Part shown: positions 16,468 to 25,375 of the stretch, in pieces
How positions within the stretch are numbered: position 1 is the first letter of the stretch
Layout of the letters: every line of letters starts with the position of its first letter
Assembly (NCBI GenBank): GCA_910587635.1
Contig: CAJUNB010000014.1
Coordinates: 43,463-107,462, forward strand
Source: an uncultured Lachnospiraceae bacterium
GTDB taxonomy: Bacteria > Bacillota > Clostridia > Lachnospirales > Lachnospiraceae
Direction of reading: 5' to 3'
DNA: 64,000 nt
The notes under the pieces: generated by a model
Told to the model about the DNA's origin: nothing
What the model saw: the letters and a program-made list of their open reading frames with translations, nothing else
Databases searched by the model: none
Translations under genes and position numbers: made by a program

Positions 16468-17040
16468 ATGCTGGTATTGAAATTATTTTTTGCGTTTATT
16501 CAGGTGGGGCTGTTCAGTGTGGGTGGTGGCTATGCGGCAATTCCATTGATCCAAGAACAGATTGTGAATATTCACAGCCTCATGACTATGGAGGAATTTT
16601 CTGATTTGATTACGGTGGCAGAAATGACACCGGGGCCGATTTCCATCAATTCAGCTACTTTTGTAGGTATGAAAATCGCAGGAGTTCCAGGTGTATTGCT
16701 TTGTACGATTGGATGTATCCTCCCTTCCTTTTTTATATGCTTTACCCTGGCGCACTTCTATTATAAATATCGTTCTGTAAGCGGGGTGCAGATCGTACTG
16801 GGAGCGATGCGTCCTGCAGTCGTGGCCTTGATTGCCTCTGCAGGCTCATCTATTCTTATGTTGGGGTTATTTCAGGCTGAACTGCAGGATATTGTTCTGA
16901 GAGAGATTCGGATTGTTGAACTGGGTATTTTCGTTGCAGCATTGTTTTTGCTCAGAAAATTTAAAACAAATGCCATATCCATTATTCTGGGAAGTGGTGT
17001 AGTGGGAACGGTTCTGTATATGTTTATGGGAGCAATATAA
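16468..17040 (+). CDS. Chromate transporter family protein, half-size subunit 2
   Basis: A 190-aa membrane protein starting immediately after the stop codon of the first half-transporter (TAA ATG), so translation is probably coupled. It carries FSVGGGYAAIPLIQ and AEMTPGPISINSATFVG, the CHR motifs in the same order as its partner, and about six hydrophobic segments. Together the pair corresponds to one full-length bidomain ChrA. There is no chromate reductase or ChrB regulator nearby. Confidence 0.88.
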   Translation: MLVLKLFFAFIQVGLFSVGGGYAAIPLIQEQIVNIHSLMTMEEFSDLITVAEMTPGPISINSATFVGMKIAGVPGVLLCTIGCILPSFFICFTLAHFYYKYRSVSGVQIVLGAMRPAVVALIASAGSSILMLGLFQAELQDIVLREIRIVELGIFVAALFLLRKFKTNAISIILGSGVVGTVLYMFMGAI

Positions 17041-17064
17041 TAAGACTTTTGCTTTAAAATAGTG

Positions 17065-17070
17065 TATAAT
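17065..17070 (+). promoter_or_regulatory. Candidate -10 element for the MBOAT-SGNH pair
   Basis: TATAAT with TG just upstream (GTGTATAAT), 48 nt before the MBOAT start. No convincing -35 hexamer at 16-18 nt. Confidence 0.35.
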
Positions 17071-17117
17071 ATTAAAATAGAAATACAAATGAAAAAAGAT
17101 AGAGAAGGTACAGATAC

Positions 17118-18524
17118 ATGGTATTCAGCAGTTTTACATTTCTTATTTATTTTTTACCTGCATTTCTGCTTGTCTATTTTCTCGTTCCTGGAACATGGAA
17201 AAATCTGGTAGTATTCGTGGCCAGCTTGCTTTTCTATTATTATGGAGTCAGAGAACATCCCTTATATGTATTGCTGCTAATCCTTTCCATAGCCGTGAAT
17301 TACATGGCGGCGCGGCATATGGAGAAAGGCAAAGGAAAAAGGAGAAGACAGATATGTCTGGCCATGGGAATGACCTGGAATATAGGCTGTCTGTTTGTAT
17401 TCAAATATGCGGATTTTTTCAGCAGTAATCTGAATCTTCTGTTTGACAGGGCGGGTCTGACGGTAGCCATTCCTTATATACATTTTGTTTTGCCTATCGG
17501 CATCAGCTTCTATACGTTTCAGATCAGTTCTTATTTAATTGATGTATATCGGAGAAAGATAAAGGCGGAAAATTCGATTCTGACGCTGGGCACTTATCTG
17601 TGTATGTTTCCTCAGTTGATTGCAGGTCCGATTGTGACTTACAGTCAGGTGGAAACGCAGATGAAACAGAGGGAATGCTCCATTGGAAATCTGGAAGATG
17701 GATTCCGGGAGTTTACGGTAGGTATGGCTCTGAAAGTGTTGATTGCCAACCGGGTGGGATATGTGTGGACACAGGTGAATTCCATAGGATTTGAAAGTAT
17801 TTCATGTCCCCTGGCATGGCTGGGCATTGTGGCTTATACATTTCAGATCTATTTTGATTTTTACGGATATTCTCTGATGGCAAAAGGACTTGGACGGATT
17901 ATGGGCTTTGATTTTCCCGATAATTTCCAGGATCCGTATCTGTCCTGTTCCATGACAGAATTTTGGAGGCGGTGGCATATGACCCTTGGCAGTTGGCTGC
18001 GGGAATATGTATATATACCGCTGGGCGGCAATAGAAAGCATTTATATCGGAATCTGTTTTGCGTCTGGATGTTGACCGGATTATGGCATGGAGCGAGCTG
18101 GAATTTTATATTGTGGGGGCTTATATTGTTTTTATTGATTGTACTGGAGAAATGGAAACTTCTAAAAGCATTTGACAGGTGGCCGCTTCTGGGACGAGTA
18201 TATATGATTTTAGCGATTCCGTTGTCCTGGCTCATATTTGCAGTGGGAGATCTGAAACAGCTCTCCATCTATCTGTGGCGGTTATTTCCGCTGTATCATG
18301 CCTCTGGTAACGTTGTATATTCAGGTGACTTTATGAAATATGGAACGTTATGTTTCTGGCCGTTGACTGCGGCTCTCTTGTGTTGTACCGGTGTGGTGAG
18401 AAAGCTGTATGAAACAAAAAAATATACATTTATAATGACTCTGGGACTTGTGCTTCTTTTCTGGGCGTGTGTATATTGTATGTATATGGGGCTGGATGAT
18501 CCGTTTTTATATTATCAATTTTAA
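17118..18524 (+). CDS. MBOAT-family O-acyltransferase (AlgI/DltB type)
   Basis: A polytopic membrane protein of 468 aa that, by family, moves acyl (usually acetyl) groups across the membrane for O-acylation of extracellular polymers. Diagnostic sequences are LPIGISFYTFQ, FPQLIAGPIV, the block MTEFWRRWHMTLGSWLREYV followed by YIPLGGN, and GLWHGASWNF holding the catalytic histidine. About ten hydrophobic segments are visible. The following gene encodes an SGNH-fold protein with an N-terminal anchor, matching AlgI plus AlgJ/AlgX-type or DltB plus DltD-type pairs. The polymer modified is unknown; secondary cell-wall polysaccharide or teichoic acid are candidates. Confidence 0.9.
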   Translation: MVFSSFTFLIYFLPAFLLVYFLVPGTWKNLVVFVASLLFYYYGVREHPLYVLLLILSIAVNYMAARHMEKGKGKRRRQICLAMGMTWNIGCLFVFKYADFFSSNLNLLFDRAGLTVAIPYIHFVLPIGISFYTFQISSYLIDVYRRKIKAENSILTLGTYLCMFPQLIAGPIVTYSQVETQMKQRECSIGNLEDGFREFTVGMALKVLIANRVGYVWTQVNSIGFESISCPLAWLGIVAYTFQIYFDFYGYSLMAKGLGRIMGFDFPDNFQDPYLSCSMTEFWRRWHMTLGSWLREYVYIPLGGNRKHLYRNLFCVWMLTGLWHGASWNFILWGLILFLLIVLEKWKLLKAFDRWPLLGRVYMILAIPLSWLIFAVGDLKQLSIYLWRLFPLYHASGNVVYSGDFMKYGTLCFWPLTAALLCCTGVVRKLYETKKYTFIMTLGLVLLFWACVYCMYMGLDDPFLYYQF

Positions 18525-18537
18525 TGAGGATACCAAC

Positions 18538-19485
18538 ATGGGAAAAAAAGATACAAGGAAGCATTCTTACATATTGCTGTTGGGAATCAGTCTGATCGTG
18601 GTACTTCCCGCATGGTTATTGGGATTTGTGGGGAAAGGAGAAGAGGGATTTGAACTGCGTTTACCTGGAGCGTCAGAGGAAGTACAGGCAGTGGCAGACT
18701 GCGGGGATATAAAAGGGCAGGTAGAAAACGATGCCGATGGAGAAGCAGAAAAGAAAACGGGAGACAGTACCGGAACAGAGCTGGAAAGAGAAGAAGGCTC
18801 CGGGGAAAATGGACAGAGTGAGGCAGGAACTGAGGAAGAGACAGAGGAAGTAAAGAATAAAAATACATCAGAAACAGAGATATCAGAAGCAGTTGAAACA
18901 CCGGTGATGTATGAAGCAGATGTATCCTACTTCAGCGATGCGTTATTTATCGGTGATTCCCGTACTGTAGGGCTCTGCGAATACGGAAATCTGGGAAGTG
19001 CAGAAGTAGTGGCCGATTCAGGTATGAGTGTCTATAAAATTTTCAATGAAGAGTTTAAGACAGTATCGGGAGAAAAAAAGCTGTTAGAGACAGTTCTCTC
19101 TGAGAGAAAGTATGGCAAGATTTATCTGATGCTTGGTATCAACGAACTGGGCTATGATTTTAATTATACGGTTTCCAGATATGAGGAACTGATCGGGAGG
19201 CTGCGGGAATTGCAGCCGGAGGCACTGATCTTCCTGGAGGGAAATTTACATATTACAGATAAAAAATCGAAGACATCCACAGAATTTACCAATGAGAATA
19301 TCGATCGGTTTAACCGGGCAGTGGAGCAGATGGCAGATGGTATTACTATATTTTATCTGGATGTGAATGAACTCTTTGATGATGAGAGCGGGAATCTGTC
19401 TGAAGAGTATACGACGGATGATGTCCATATCCTTGCGAGATACTATGAGGAATGGGCCGAGTGGATTTTAAAACATGCCAGATAG
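18538..19485 (+). CDS. Membrane-anchored SGNH/GDSL hydrolase-like protein
   Basis: A 315-aa protein: N-terminal basic residues and one membrane segment (about residues 9-28), an acidic low-complexity linker rich in Glu/Gly/Thr (about 40-120), then an SGNH fold. The nucleophile serine lies in FIGDSRTVG; LGINELG provides the Gly/Asn block region; and the C-terminal DDVHI provides Asp and His of the triad. ATG 18538 has GAGGA 7 nt upstream and lies 13 nt after the MBOAT stop; in-frame codons further upstream overlap the MBOAT gene and would mask the signal anchor. It probably completes extracellular O-acetyl transfer begun by the MBOAT partner. Confidence 0.85.
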   Translation: MGKKDTRKHSYILLLGISLIVVLPAWLLGFVGKGEEGFELRLPGASEEVQAVADCGDIKGQVENDADGEAEKKTGDSTGTELEREEGSGENGQSEAGTEEETEEVKNKNTSETEISEAVETPVMYEADVSYFSDALFIGDSRTVGLCEYGNLGSAEVVADSGMSVYKIFNEEFKTVSGEKKLLETVLSERKYGKIYLMLGINELGYDFNYTVSRYEELIGRLRELQPEALIFLEGNLHITDKKSKTSTEFTNENIDRFNRAVEQMADGITIFYLDVNELFDDESGNLSEEYTTDDVHILARYYEEWAEWILKHAR

Positions 19486-19516
19486 ACATGTGGAATTTTC
19501 TTCTGAGAAAGCAGCA

Positions 19517-19547
19517 GGAAGGCAGATATGCCTTCCATTTTATTTTT
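19517..19547 (+). terminator. Rho-independent terminator after the SGNH gene
   Basis: GGAAGGCA (19517-19524), GATA loop, TGCCTTCC (19529-19536), then ATTTTATTTTTT. Confidence 0.9.
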
Positions 19548-19604
19548 TACAAAAGTGAGCAGAAAAAGCGAGGAATCCAATTTTTTATTACGGTATAATA
19601 CAGT

Positions 19605-19654
19605 TAAGAATCCAACCGCTGTGTGTCTGTCGCGTTATAAATTTGTGATTCTTA
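19605..19654. promoter_or_regulatory. Inverted repeat upstream of the AraC-family gene
   Basis: TAAGAATC (19605-19612) and GATTCTTA (19647-19654) form a perfect 8-bp dyad with a 34-nt spacer, just after a TATAAT-like sequence (19594-19599). It could bind the AraC-family regulator encoded 48 nt downstream. Function is inferred from position only. Confidence 0.35.
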
Positions 19655-19701
19655 CGTTATCGTGTCAGTAGGAAATCAAACTGGAGAAAGGAGGAAAACT
19701 G

Positions 19702-20616
19702 ATGGAATGGCTGAAAAATCTGAATGCAGCTATAGATTATATAGAAGAAAATCTGAACGGAGAACTGTGCTATGAGGATGTAGCCGCTGTGGCCTGCTGT
19801 TCTCCCTATTATTTTCAGCGGATATTTTCCTGGGTGGTGGGAATTTCACTGGCGGAATATATCCGAAGGCGCAGGATGTCTCAGGCCGCTATGGATCTGC
19901 AGCTGAGGAGGGAGAAGGTATCAGATATTGCCCTGAAATATGGCTATACTTCTCCTACTTCTTTTAACAGAGCTTTTCAGAGTGTCCATGGCATGACACC
20001 TGCTGTTGCGAAAAAAAGGGAAGTGCTGTTAAAGATTTATCCGCCTGCGAGATTTTCCGTGGAAGTTACAGGAAATAAGGGACTTCGTTATCGCATTGTG
20101 GAAAAAAAGGCCATACGTATCGCAGGGGTGCGTATTCGGCTGACTGAAGATATGGGGAGAAACAGAGAGTGTATTCCCGATTTCTGGAAAGATATTTTGA
20201 GGAGTGAAATGCTGAACAAAATAGGCAGGCTGCGCCGGAAAGACTGTTGGGACATTCTGGGAGTGAGCGTTTATGAGGACCGGGATAATATTTTTTATTA
20301 CATCGGTGTTGTTACAGATAAGGTAATTCCTGTGGACATGTGCGAATATAAAATACCTTCTTCTGTGTGGGTTGTTTTTGAACAGGATGGAGATTTCCGG
20401 GAAGAAGTGCAGGGTGTTTTCCGGCGATTCTATAAAGAGTGGCTATTGCTTTCTGCATATGAATATGCAGGACTGCCCGACATCGAAGTCTATCCGTTTC
20501 CGGCAGGAGAGTCAAAGGCAGGAGATTATCAGCAGCCGAGGCCAGGAGAAAAATATTTACAGGCACAGGGAACAGGAAACTCACAAGTATGGATTTCTAT
20601 TAAAGAAGATAGATGA
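19702..20616 (+). CDS. AraC-family regulator with GyrI-like effector-binding domain
   Basis: A 304-aa transcription factor. The N-terminal ~100 residues hold the two AraC HTH motifs (LCYEDVAAVACCSPYYFQRIFS and VSDIALKYGYTSPTSFNRAFQ); the C-terminal ~180 residues resemble the GyrI-like/SOUL effector-binding domain found in Rob- and SoxS-like multidrug regulators (AIRIAGVRIRLTED, DILGVSVYEDRDN, DFREEVQGVFRRFYKEWL). AAAGGAGG lies 8 nt upstream of the start. It directly precedes an ABC transporter pair, suggesting it senses and responds to the compound that pair exports. Confidence 0.88.
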   Translation: MEWLKNLNAAIDYIEENLNGELCYEDVAAVACCSPYYFQRIFSWVVGISLAEYIRRRRMSQAAMDLQLRREKVSDIALKYGYTSPTSFNRAFQSVHGMTPAVAKKREVLLKIYPPARFSVEVTGNKGLRYRIVEKKAIRIAGVRIRLTEDMGRNRECIPDFWKDILRSEMLNKIGRLRRKDCWDILGVSVYEDRDNIFYYIGVVTDKVIPVDMCEYKIPSSVWVVFEQDGDFREEVQGVFRRFYKEWLLLSAYEYAGLPDIEVYPFPAGESKAGDYQQPRPGEKYLQAQGTGNSQVWISIKEDR

Positions 20617-20667
20617 TAAAGGAACACAGGACGGAGTACCTGCGACAGAAAGAAAGGAAGAAACAGA

Positions 20668-21423
20668 ATGGATGCAATTATTGTCAATCGGGTGAAAAAA
20701 CGATATCCAAATGGTACGCAGGCATTGGCGGGGCTGTCACTGACTGTCAGAGCCGGAGAGATATTTGCGCTGTTGGGACCGAATGGGGCGGGGAAATCCA
20801 CATTGGTGCAAATATTGACAGGAGGATTACAGCATACTTCGGGCAGCATTTTGGTATTCGGAAAAGATATTCAGAAAGAAAAAGCTGCGTTCCGAAAAAA
20901 AATAGCCTATGTATATCAACAGGTTTCATTGGATAGCTGCCTGTCCGTGAAAGAGAATATGCTATTTCATGGATGCCTGTATAAAATTCCGAGAACAGAA
21001 ACCAAAAGCAGAATGGAACGCCTGCTTGGTGATTTTGGCCTGTGTAAATACAGGGATTATCCGGTGGGATCCTGCTCTGGTGGTATGAAACGGCGGCTGG
21101 ATATAGCAATTCGTATGATGACAGAGCCTGAAATTCTCTTTCTGGATGAGCCTACCGTAGGAATGGATGTAAAATCCCGTATGGACCTGTGGCATATGAT
21201 AAGAGAGATACGGGAGAAGCTGGGAACTACTGTTTTTTTTACAACGCATAATCTGGAAGAGGCAGAGCGCTTAAGTGATCGTATATGTATTATGAAAGAA
21301 GGGAAAGAGGTGGTACAGGGTACACCTGATGAATTACAAACCTTCTACAGTCAGGGAAAAGAAATAAAACTGGAAGACATTTTCCTGCAGATAACAGAGA
21401 GAGGAGAAGCGACAAGGGCATGA
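20668..21423 (+). CDS. ABC transporter ATP-binding protein (ABC-2/DrrA type)
   Basis: A 251-aa cytoplasmic ATPase with Walker A GPNGAGKST (about residues 37-45), Q-loop YVYQQVSLD, signature CSGGMKRRLD, Walker B ILFLDEPTVGMD and switch histidine in FFTTHNLEEAE. The C-terminal tail is the short form typical of DrrA/NatA-like exporters. It overlaps the permease gene by 4 nt (ATGA at 21420-21423) and follows the AraC gene by 51 nt. Likely a drug or lipid exporter; substrate unknown. Confidence 0.93.
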   Translation: MDAIIVNRVKKRYPNGTQALAGLSLTVRAGEIFALLGPNGAGKSTLVQILTGGLQHTSGSILVFGKDIQKEKAAFRKKIAYVYQQVSLDSCLSVKENMLFHGCLYKIPRTETKSRMERLLGDFGLCKYRDYPVGSCSGGMKRRLDIAIRMMTEPEILFLDEPTVGMDVKSRMDLWHMIREIREKLGTTVFFTTHNLEEAERLSDRICIMKEGKEVVQGTPDELQTFYSQGKEIKLEDIFLQITERGEATRA

Positions 21424-22181
21424 GTGTGTTTGCAATTTTGAGCAGAAATATTAAATGGCGTTTTCACAACAGGGTTACGATTGTCATGACGGTCTTGCAA
21501 CCCTTTTTGTGGCTGACTTTATACAGTGCTGTGGCAAAGGAGACAATGAAAAATGCCGGCATTGAAAATTATACGGCGTTTATATTGCCAGGGGTTATCG
21601 TACTGGTGAGTTTTTCTGTCTGCAGCAGCAGTGGAATTATGAATTATATGATGAGAAACGACGGCAGTTTTTACCGGGTACTGACAGCACCTGTTAGCCG
21701 GAGCGCGATTGTACTGGGGCAGCTTTTGGAGGCGGTACTGTGTGTACTGTTGGAAGTGGCAATTCTGGGAGGTGTCAGCATATTTTATGATGTCAGAATT
21801 GCTATAGGTGCGGCGGATATTTTGACTTTATTTTTTCTGTTGATTCTCATGGTATTTTTTATGGCAGGTCTGTCCTGCGGTATCAGCCTGCTCTTGCCAA
21901 ATGAAGCAGTCTATGAGGCATTTATGAATACGGTGGTACTGCCAGTGTTTTTTCTCAGCAGTGCCTTGTTTCCGGCGGATAATACGAAAGGAATCCTAAG
22001 GACAGTAATTTATTGCAATCCCTTTACTCATGTGATTAATATATTCAGAGATTTTCTCTTGCGGGGAAAAACTATGGAGGGCAGATTTCTCTGGGTGATG
22101 GTGCTTTTTCTTTTTCTGGGAAGTGTAGGGTATTTATGGGCACTTTACCGACTGCGGACATACCATGAATTCTATAGATGA
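21420..22181 (+). CDS. ABC-2 type transporter permease
   Basis: A 253-aa permease with six hydrophobic segments, beginning MSVFAILSRNIKWRFHNR. It contains the ABC-2 C-terminal region (VLPVFFLSSALFP, YCNPFTHVINIFRDFLL) that defines the DrrB/NodJ-like permeases. Translation is coupled to the ATPase by the ATGA overlap. With the preceding ATPase it makes a half-size exporter that functions as a dimer. Confidence 0.9.
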   Translation: MSVFAILSRNIKWRFHNRVTIVMTVLQPFLWLTLYSAVAKETMKNAGIENYTAFILPGVIVLVSFSVCSSSGIMNYMMRNDGSFYRVLTAPVSRSAIVLGQLLEAVLCVLLEVAILGGVSIFYDVRIAIGAADILTLFFLLILMVFFMAGLSCGISLLLPNEAVYEAFMNTVVLPVFFLSSALFPADNTKGILRTVIYCNPFTHVINIFRDFLLRGKTMEGRFLWVMVLFLFLGSVGYLWALYRLRTYHEFYR

Positions 22182-22195
22182 GTCTGCTACAAACC

Positions 22196-22223
22196 TTGAA
22201 TTTACCGAAAAAAAGAGTATAAT
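22196..22223 (+). promoter_or_regulatory. Sigma-A promoter of the secreted-protein gene
   Basis: TTGAAT (22196-22201), 16-nt spacer, TATAAT (22218-22223). The predicted start is about 60 nt before the chosen ATG at 22289. Confidence 0.65.
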
Positions 22224-22288
22224 AAAAGTAAGATCAAAGTGCTCATAGTAATTCATAATACATGACAAAGGGAAGGAGATTTAAGGGA

Positions 22289-22888
22289 ATGAAGAAAAAA
22301 ATATTGGGAGTGGCACTGGCGGTTACATTTCTCATGGGAAGCAGTATGATAGTCTGTGCAGAAGAAGCTACACCGGAGCAGGCAGTTGTTCAGAATTATC
22401 AGCCTATTATGACACAGGAGATTCTGGATTCTTACCAGAGCCTGACGGCAGATAAGCTGATGGAAAGCAGTGATGAAAAAGTTGTAGATGAGGTTATGAA
22501 TATTTTCCGCAATGCCATTGTACGCAGAACGGATGTGTGGGGAGAACTCCAGGATGCAGATGGGGATGGTATCGATGACAGAGACCCTATCAATGGATGT
22601 GGTTATATTGATATGAATTACAATGGTTTTGACGACAGATTCGAGATGGCTGTATCCAATGCCATGGCGCAGGAAGATCCCGCAGAGGGTCTCGTTATGC
22701 AGCTTGTGTTCAATGTATTTACGCACAGATGTAACCATGGTATTATAGCTTCTTCTTTTGAATATGACAATGATCTGGGCAGCTACTGGTCAGTACCGGA
22801 TTATTTTGATAAATGTCCTGAATGCACAGATGCAATGGATGATATGATAAATTATCTGGTAGAAGTAGTGGATCAGTTAGATATATAA
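22289..22888 (+). CDS. Secreted protein with two dockerin/EF-hand-like calcium loops
   Basis: A 199-aa protein I do not recognise. ATG 22289 follows AAGGAG by 10 nt and gives a clean signal peptide (MKKKILGVALAVTFLMGSSM, cleavage likely after VCA), whereas the upstream in-frame ATG 22262 has no ribosome site. The mature part contains two closely spaced Asp/Asn-rich loops, DADGDGIDDRDP and DMNYNGFDDRFE, resembling calcium-binding loops of dockerin or thrombospondin type 3 repeats. There is no visible catalytic motif; the C-terminal part has a CPEC pair. It stands alone between a promoter and a terminator. A role in extracellular adhesion or calcium binding is a guess. Confidence 0.7.
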   Translation: MKKKILGVALAVTFLMGSSMIVCAEEATPEQAVVQNYQPIMTQEILDSYQSLTADKLMESSDEKVVDEVMNIFRNAIVRRTDVWGELQDADGDGIDDRDPINGCGYIDMNYNGFDDRFEMAVSNAMAQEDPAEGLVMQLVFNVFTHRCNHGIIASSFEYDNDLGSYWSVPDYFDKCPECTDAMDDMINYLVEVVDQLDI

Positions 22889-22932
22889 ATCTGATTGATA
22901 CAAAACATATACAGCGAAAGTATGAAGATAGG

Positions 22933-22967
22933 AAAAAGGAATTCTGCTAAGGCAGGGTTCCTTTTTA
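22933..22967 (+). terminator. Rho-independent terminator after the secreted-protein gene
   Basis: AAAAAGGAA (22933-22941) pairs with TTCCTTTTT (22958-22966) around an inner CTGC/GCAG stem. The symmetric A/T tracts allow function on either strand. Confidence 0.85.
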
Positions 22968-23088
22968 AATACATATATTAATAAATGTATAATTTATATA
23001 GACAAACTATAAAAATCAAATGTGTAATAAGGTTTCTTTTTTTAATATACTTTTCTGTGAACAATATAGAAGAAAGTAGGGAAAGAGC

Positions 23089-25374
23089 TTGATTACCGAA
23101 AGATGGAAAAGGCTTTTGGATAAGCTGAAGGAAAAGAAAGAAGACAGGAAAAGTGATACCGGACATCAGGGACGTGTCAAAGGCAGCAGTGTAGCAGGTA
23201 TGATTGTAAAGAAACGACATTACATAGAGATCGTTTTTGGGATTCTCATCGTTTTGAGTATGATCAATGCGCCGCTTGTCAAAGTGAATTATGATCTGAC
23301 AGAATATCTGCCTTCTTATACGAAATCAAAGGTAGCCATCGATTTGATGGAGCAGGAATTTGGGTATCCGGGAACTGCCAGAATTATGATAAAGGATGTC
23401 ACTGTTTATGAAGCCTATATGTATAAACAGATGCTGGAAAATATAGACGGAGTGGATATGGTCATGTGGATGACAGAAGACGTCTATATGACAGAAGACT
23501 TTATCGACCTGAATGCACAGAAAGATTATTATAAAGATCGATGTGCAGTTATGGATATCACCTTTGAGAAGGGAGATAACGAGCAGGAGACAAAGGACGC
23601 AATCGTCAAAATACAGGAAATGCTGGGAGAGAAAGGATGTTATGCGGGACCTGCCGTAGAGAACAAGTCGTTGGAAGAGACACTGGACCGGGAACTACAG
23701 ATTATCATGACGGTGGCGGTAGTGCTGATCTTAATTATTCTCTGCCTGACAACCGACTCCTGGTTTGAGCCGATTCTCTTTTTGTCGGTCATGGGTATTG
23801 CTATTATTTTGAATATGGGAAGCAATCTGTTTCTCGGTACGATTTCGTTTATGAGTTCCAGTGTAGCTGCCGTGTTACAGCTAGCTACTTCTATGGACTA
23901 TTCCGTTTTCCTGTTACATACTTATGTTCGCAGATGCGAAAAAAAACCGGGAAATAATGAAAAGGCCATGACAGGTGCATTGCGGGAATCTGCGGTTTCC
24001 ATCCTTTCCAGCGCGATGACTACTTTTGTAGGATTTATGGCACTTCTCTCCATGCGGTTTGGACTTGGACGGGATGTGGGACTTGTACTGGGTAAGAGCA
24101 TTCTGTGCAGTGTGGCTACGGTGCTTTTTCTTATGCCGGCATTGCTGCTTCGGTTTGGCGGTCTGATTGAAAAAACAAAGCATAAAAGTGTTATGCCAAA
24201 ATTCGGAGCAGTTTCCCGGGGAATTTTTCGACTCCGCTATATCGTGCTGGTACTGATGGCGATCGTAGTGATACCGTCTTATGTAGCGCAGAATATGAAC
24301 AGCTTTACATTTGGAAACAGTGCATTGGGCAGAAGTAAGGGAACGAAGGTCTATGACGATACGCTGGAAATCGAAGAAAAATTCGGGAGAAGTAATCTGT
24401 ACCTCATTATTGTTCCCAATGAGACACCTATCAAGGAGCGGGAACTGGCAGATGAACTGGAAAATCTATATTATGTAAAAAGTGTTACCGGAATCGCCAA
24501 TGTATTGCCGGTAGGTATCCCGGAAAGTATCGTCCCGGAGAGTATCAAAAAACAACTGCGAACAGAAAACTATGCCCGCATGCTTATGTATACAAGGACA
24601 GATACGGAAAGTGAACTGGCTTTTGAAACTTCCGATGAAATCCAGGCAATCGTAAAGAAATATTATCCGAAAAATGCCTATGTAGTGGGCAATACCCCTT
24701 CTACCCAGGATTTGAAGGAGCTGATGGTGCCGGATTATGCGGTGACGAATATTATATCTCTGCTGGCTGTCGCGATTGTCGTGGGGATTGCTTTTCGATC
24801 GTTGCTTTTACCGGTATTGGTGCTGATCCCCATTACCATTGCCACTTATATCAATATGACAGTGCCCTATTTGCAGGGAGAAAGTTTTATGTTCAATGGT
24901 TTTATCATTGTAAGCTGTATTCAGCTGGGGGCTACAGTGGACTATTCTATTCTGCTTACTAACAATTATATGTATAACAGAGAACATGAAATGGGCAAGC
25001 GTAAAGCGGCAATTGATGCTTTGCAGAGAAGTATTCTTTCTATATTGACTTCCGGTACAATACTGACGGTGGCGGGCTATGGAATTTATTTTATTTCATC
25101 TGTCAGCGCCATATCTTCTCTGGGACATCTGATCGGCCGGGGCGGCATGATCAGCATGTGTATGGTTATTTTAGCAGTGCCGGCTCTGCTCACTTCTTTT
25201 GACTGGCTCATCTTCAAGGAAAAGGAAGTGAGGGATGCACTGAAAGAAAAAGAACTGGCAAGGCTTCGGAAAAGAGTGGCACTGCGAAGGCAGAAACGGA
25301 AGGAACTGATAGAACGCATCAGGGAGAGGCGCAGAGAGCGAATGGAGCGAAAAGAAGGAAGAGGAGATGCATAG
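23089..25374 (+). CDS. MMPL/RND-superfamily exporter
   Basis: A 761-aa membrane protein with the RND fold duplicated: one membrane helix near residues 45-60, an extracellular domain, a block of five helices (about 205-360), a second short extracellular domain, and a second helix block (about 555-710). Both blocks contain sterol-sensing-like motifs (AVLQLATSMDYSVFLLH and IQLGATVDYSILLTNNY), whose Asp-Tyr pair is the proton-relay region of MMPL proteins. The C-terminus is a highly charged Arg/Glu/Lys cytoplasmic tail. The start is TTG 23089 with AGGGAAAG upstream. It is followed within 2 nt by a secreted coiled-coil protein, a pairing seen with MMPL exporters and YhgE/Pip-like partners. Substrate unknown; lipid or surface polymer is likely. 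Confidence 0.87.
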   Translation: MITERWKRLLDKLKEKKEDRKSDTGHQGRVKGSSVAGMIVKKRHYIEIVFGILIVLSMINAPLVKVNYDLTEYLPSYTKSKVAIDLMEQEFGYPGTARIMIKDVTVYEAYMYKQMLENIDGVDMVMWMTEDVYMTEDFIDLNAQKDYYKDRCAVMDITFEKGDNEQETKDAIVKIQEMLGEKGCYAGPAVENKSLEETLDRELQIIMTVAVVLILIILCLTTDSWFEPILFLSVMGIAIILNMGSNLFLGTISFMSSSVAAVLQLATSMDYSVFLLHTYVRRCEKKPGNNEKAMTGALRESAVSILSSAMTTFVGFMALLSMRFGLGRDVGLVLGKSILCSVATVLFLMPALLLRFGGLIEKTKHKSVMPKFGAVSRGIFRLRYIVLVLMAIVVIPSYVAQNMNSFTFGNSALGRSKGTKVYDDTLEIEEKFGRSNLYLIIVPNETPIKERELADELENLYYVKSVTGIANVLPVGIPESIVPESIKKQLRTENYARMLMYTRTDTESELAFETSDEIQAIVKKYYPKNAYVVGNTPSTQDLKELMVPDYAVTNIISLLAVAIVVGIAFRSLLLPVLVLIPITIATYINMTVPYLQGESFMFNGFIIVSCIQLGATVDYSILLTNNYMYNREHEMGKRKAAIDALQRSILSILTSGTILTVAGYGIYFISSVSAISSLGHLIGRGGMISMCMVILAVPALLTSFDWLIFKEKEVRDALKEKELARLRKRVALRRQKRKELIERIRERRRERMERKEGRGDA

Positions 25375-25375
25375 A

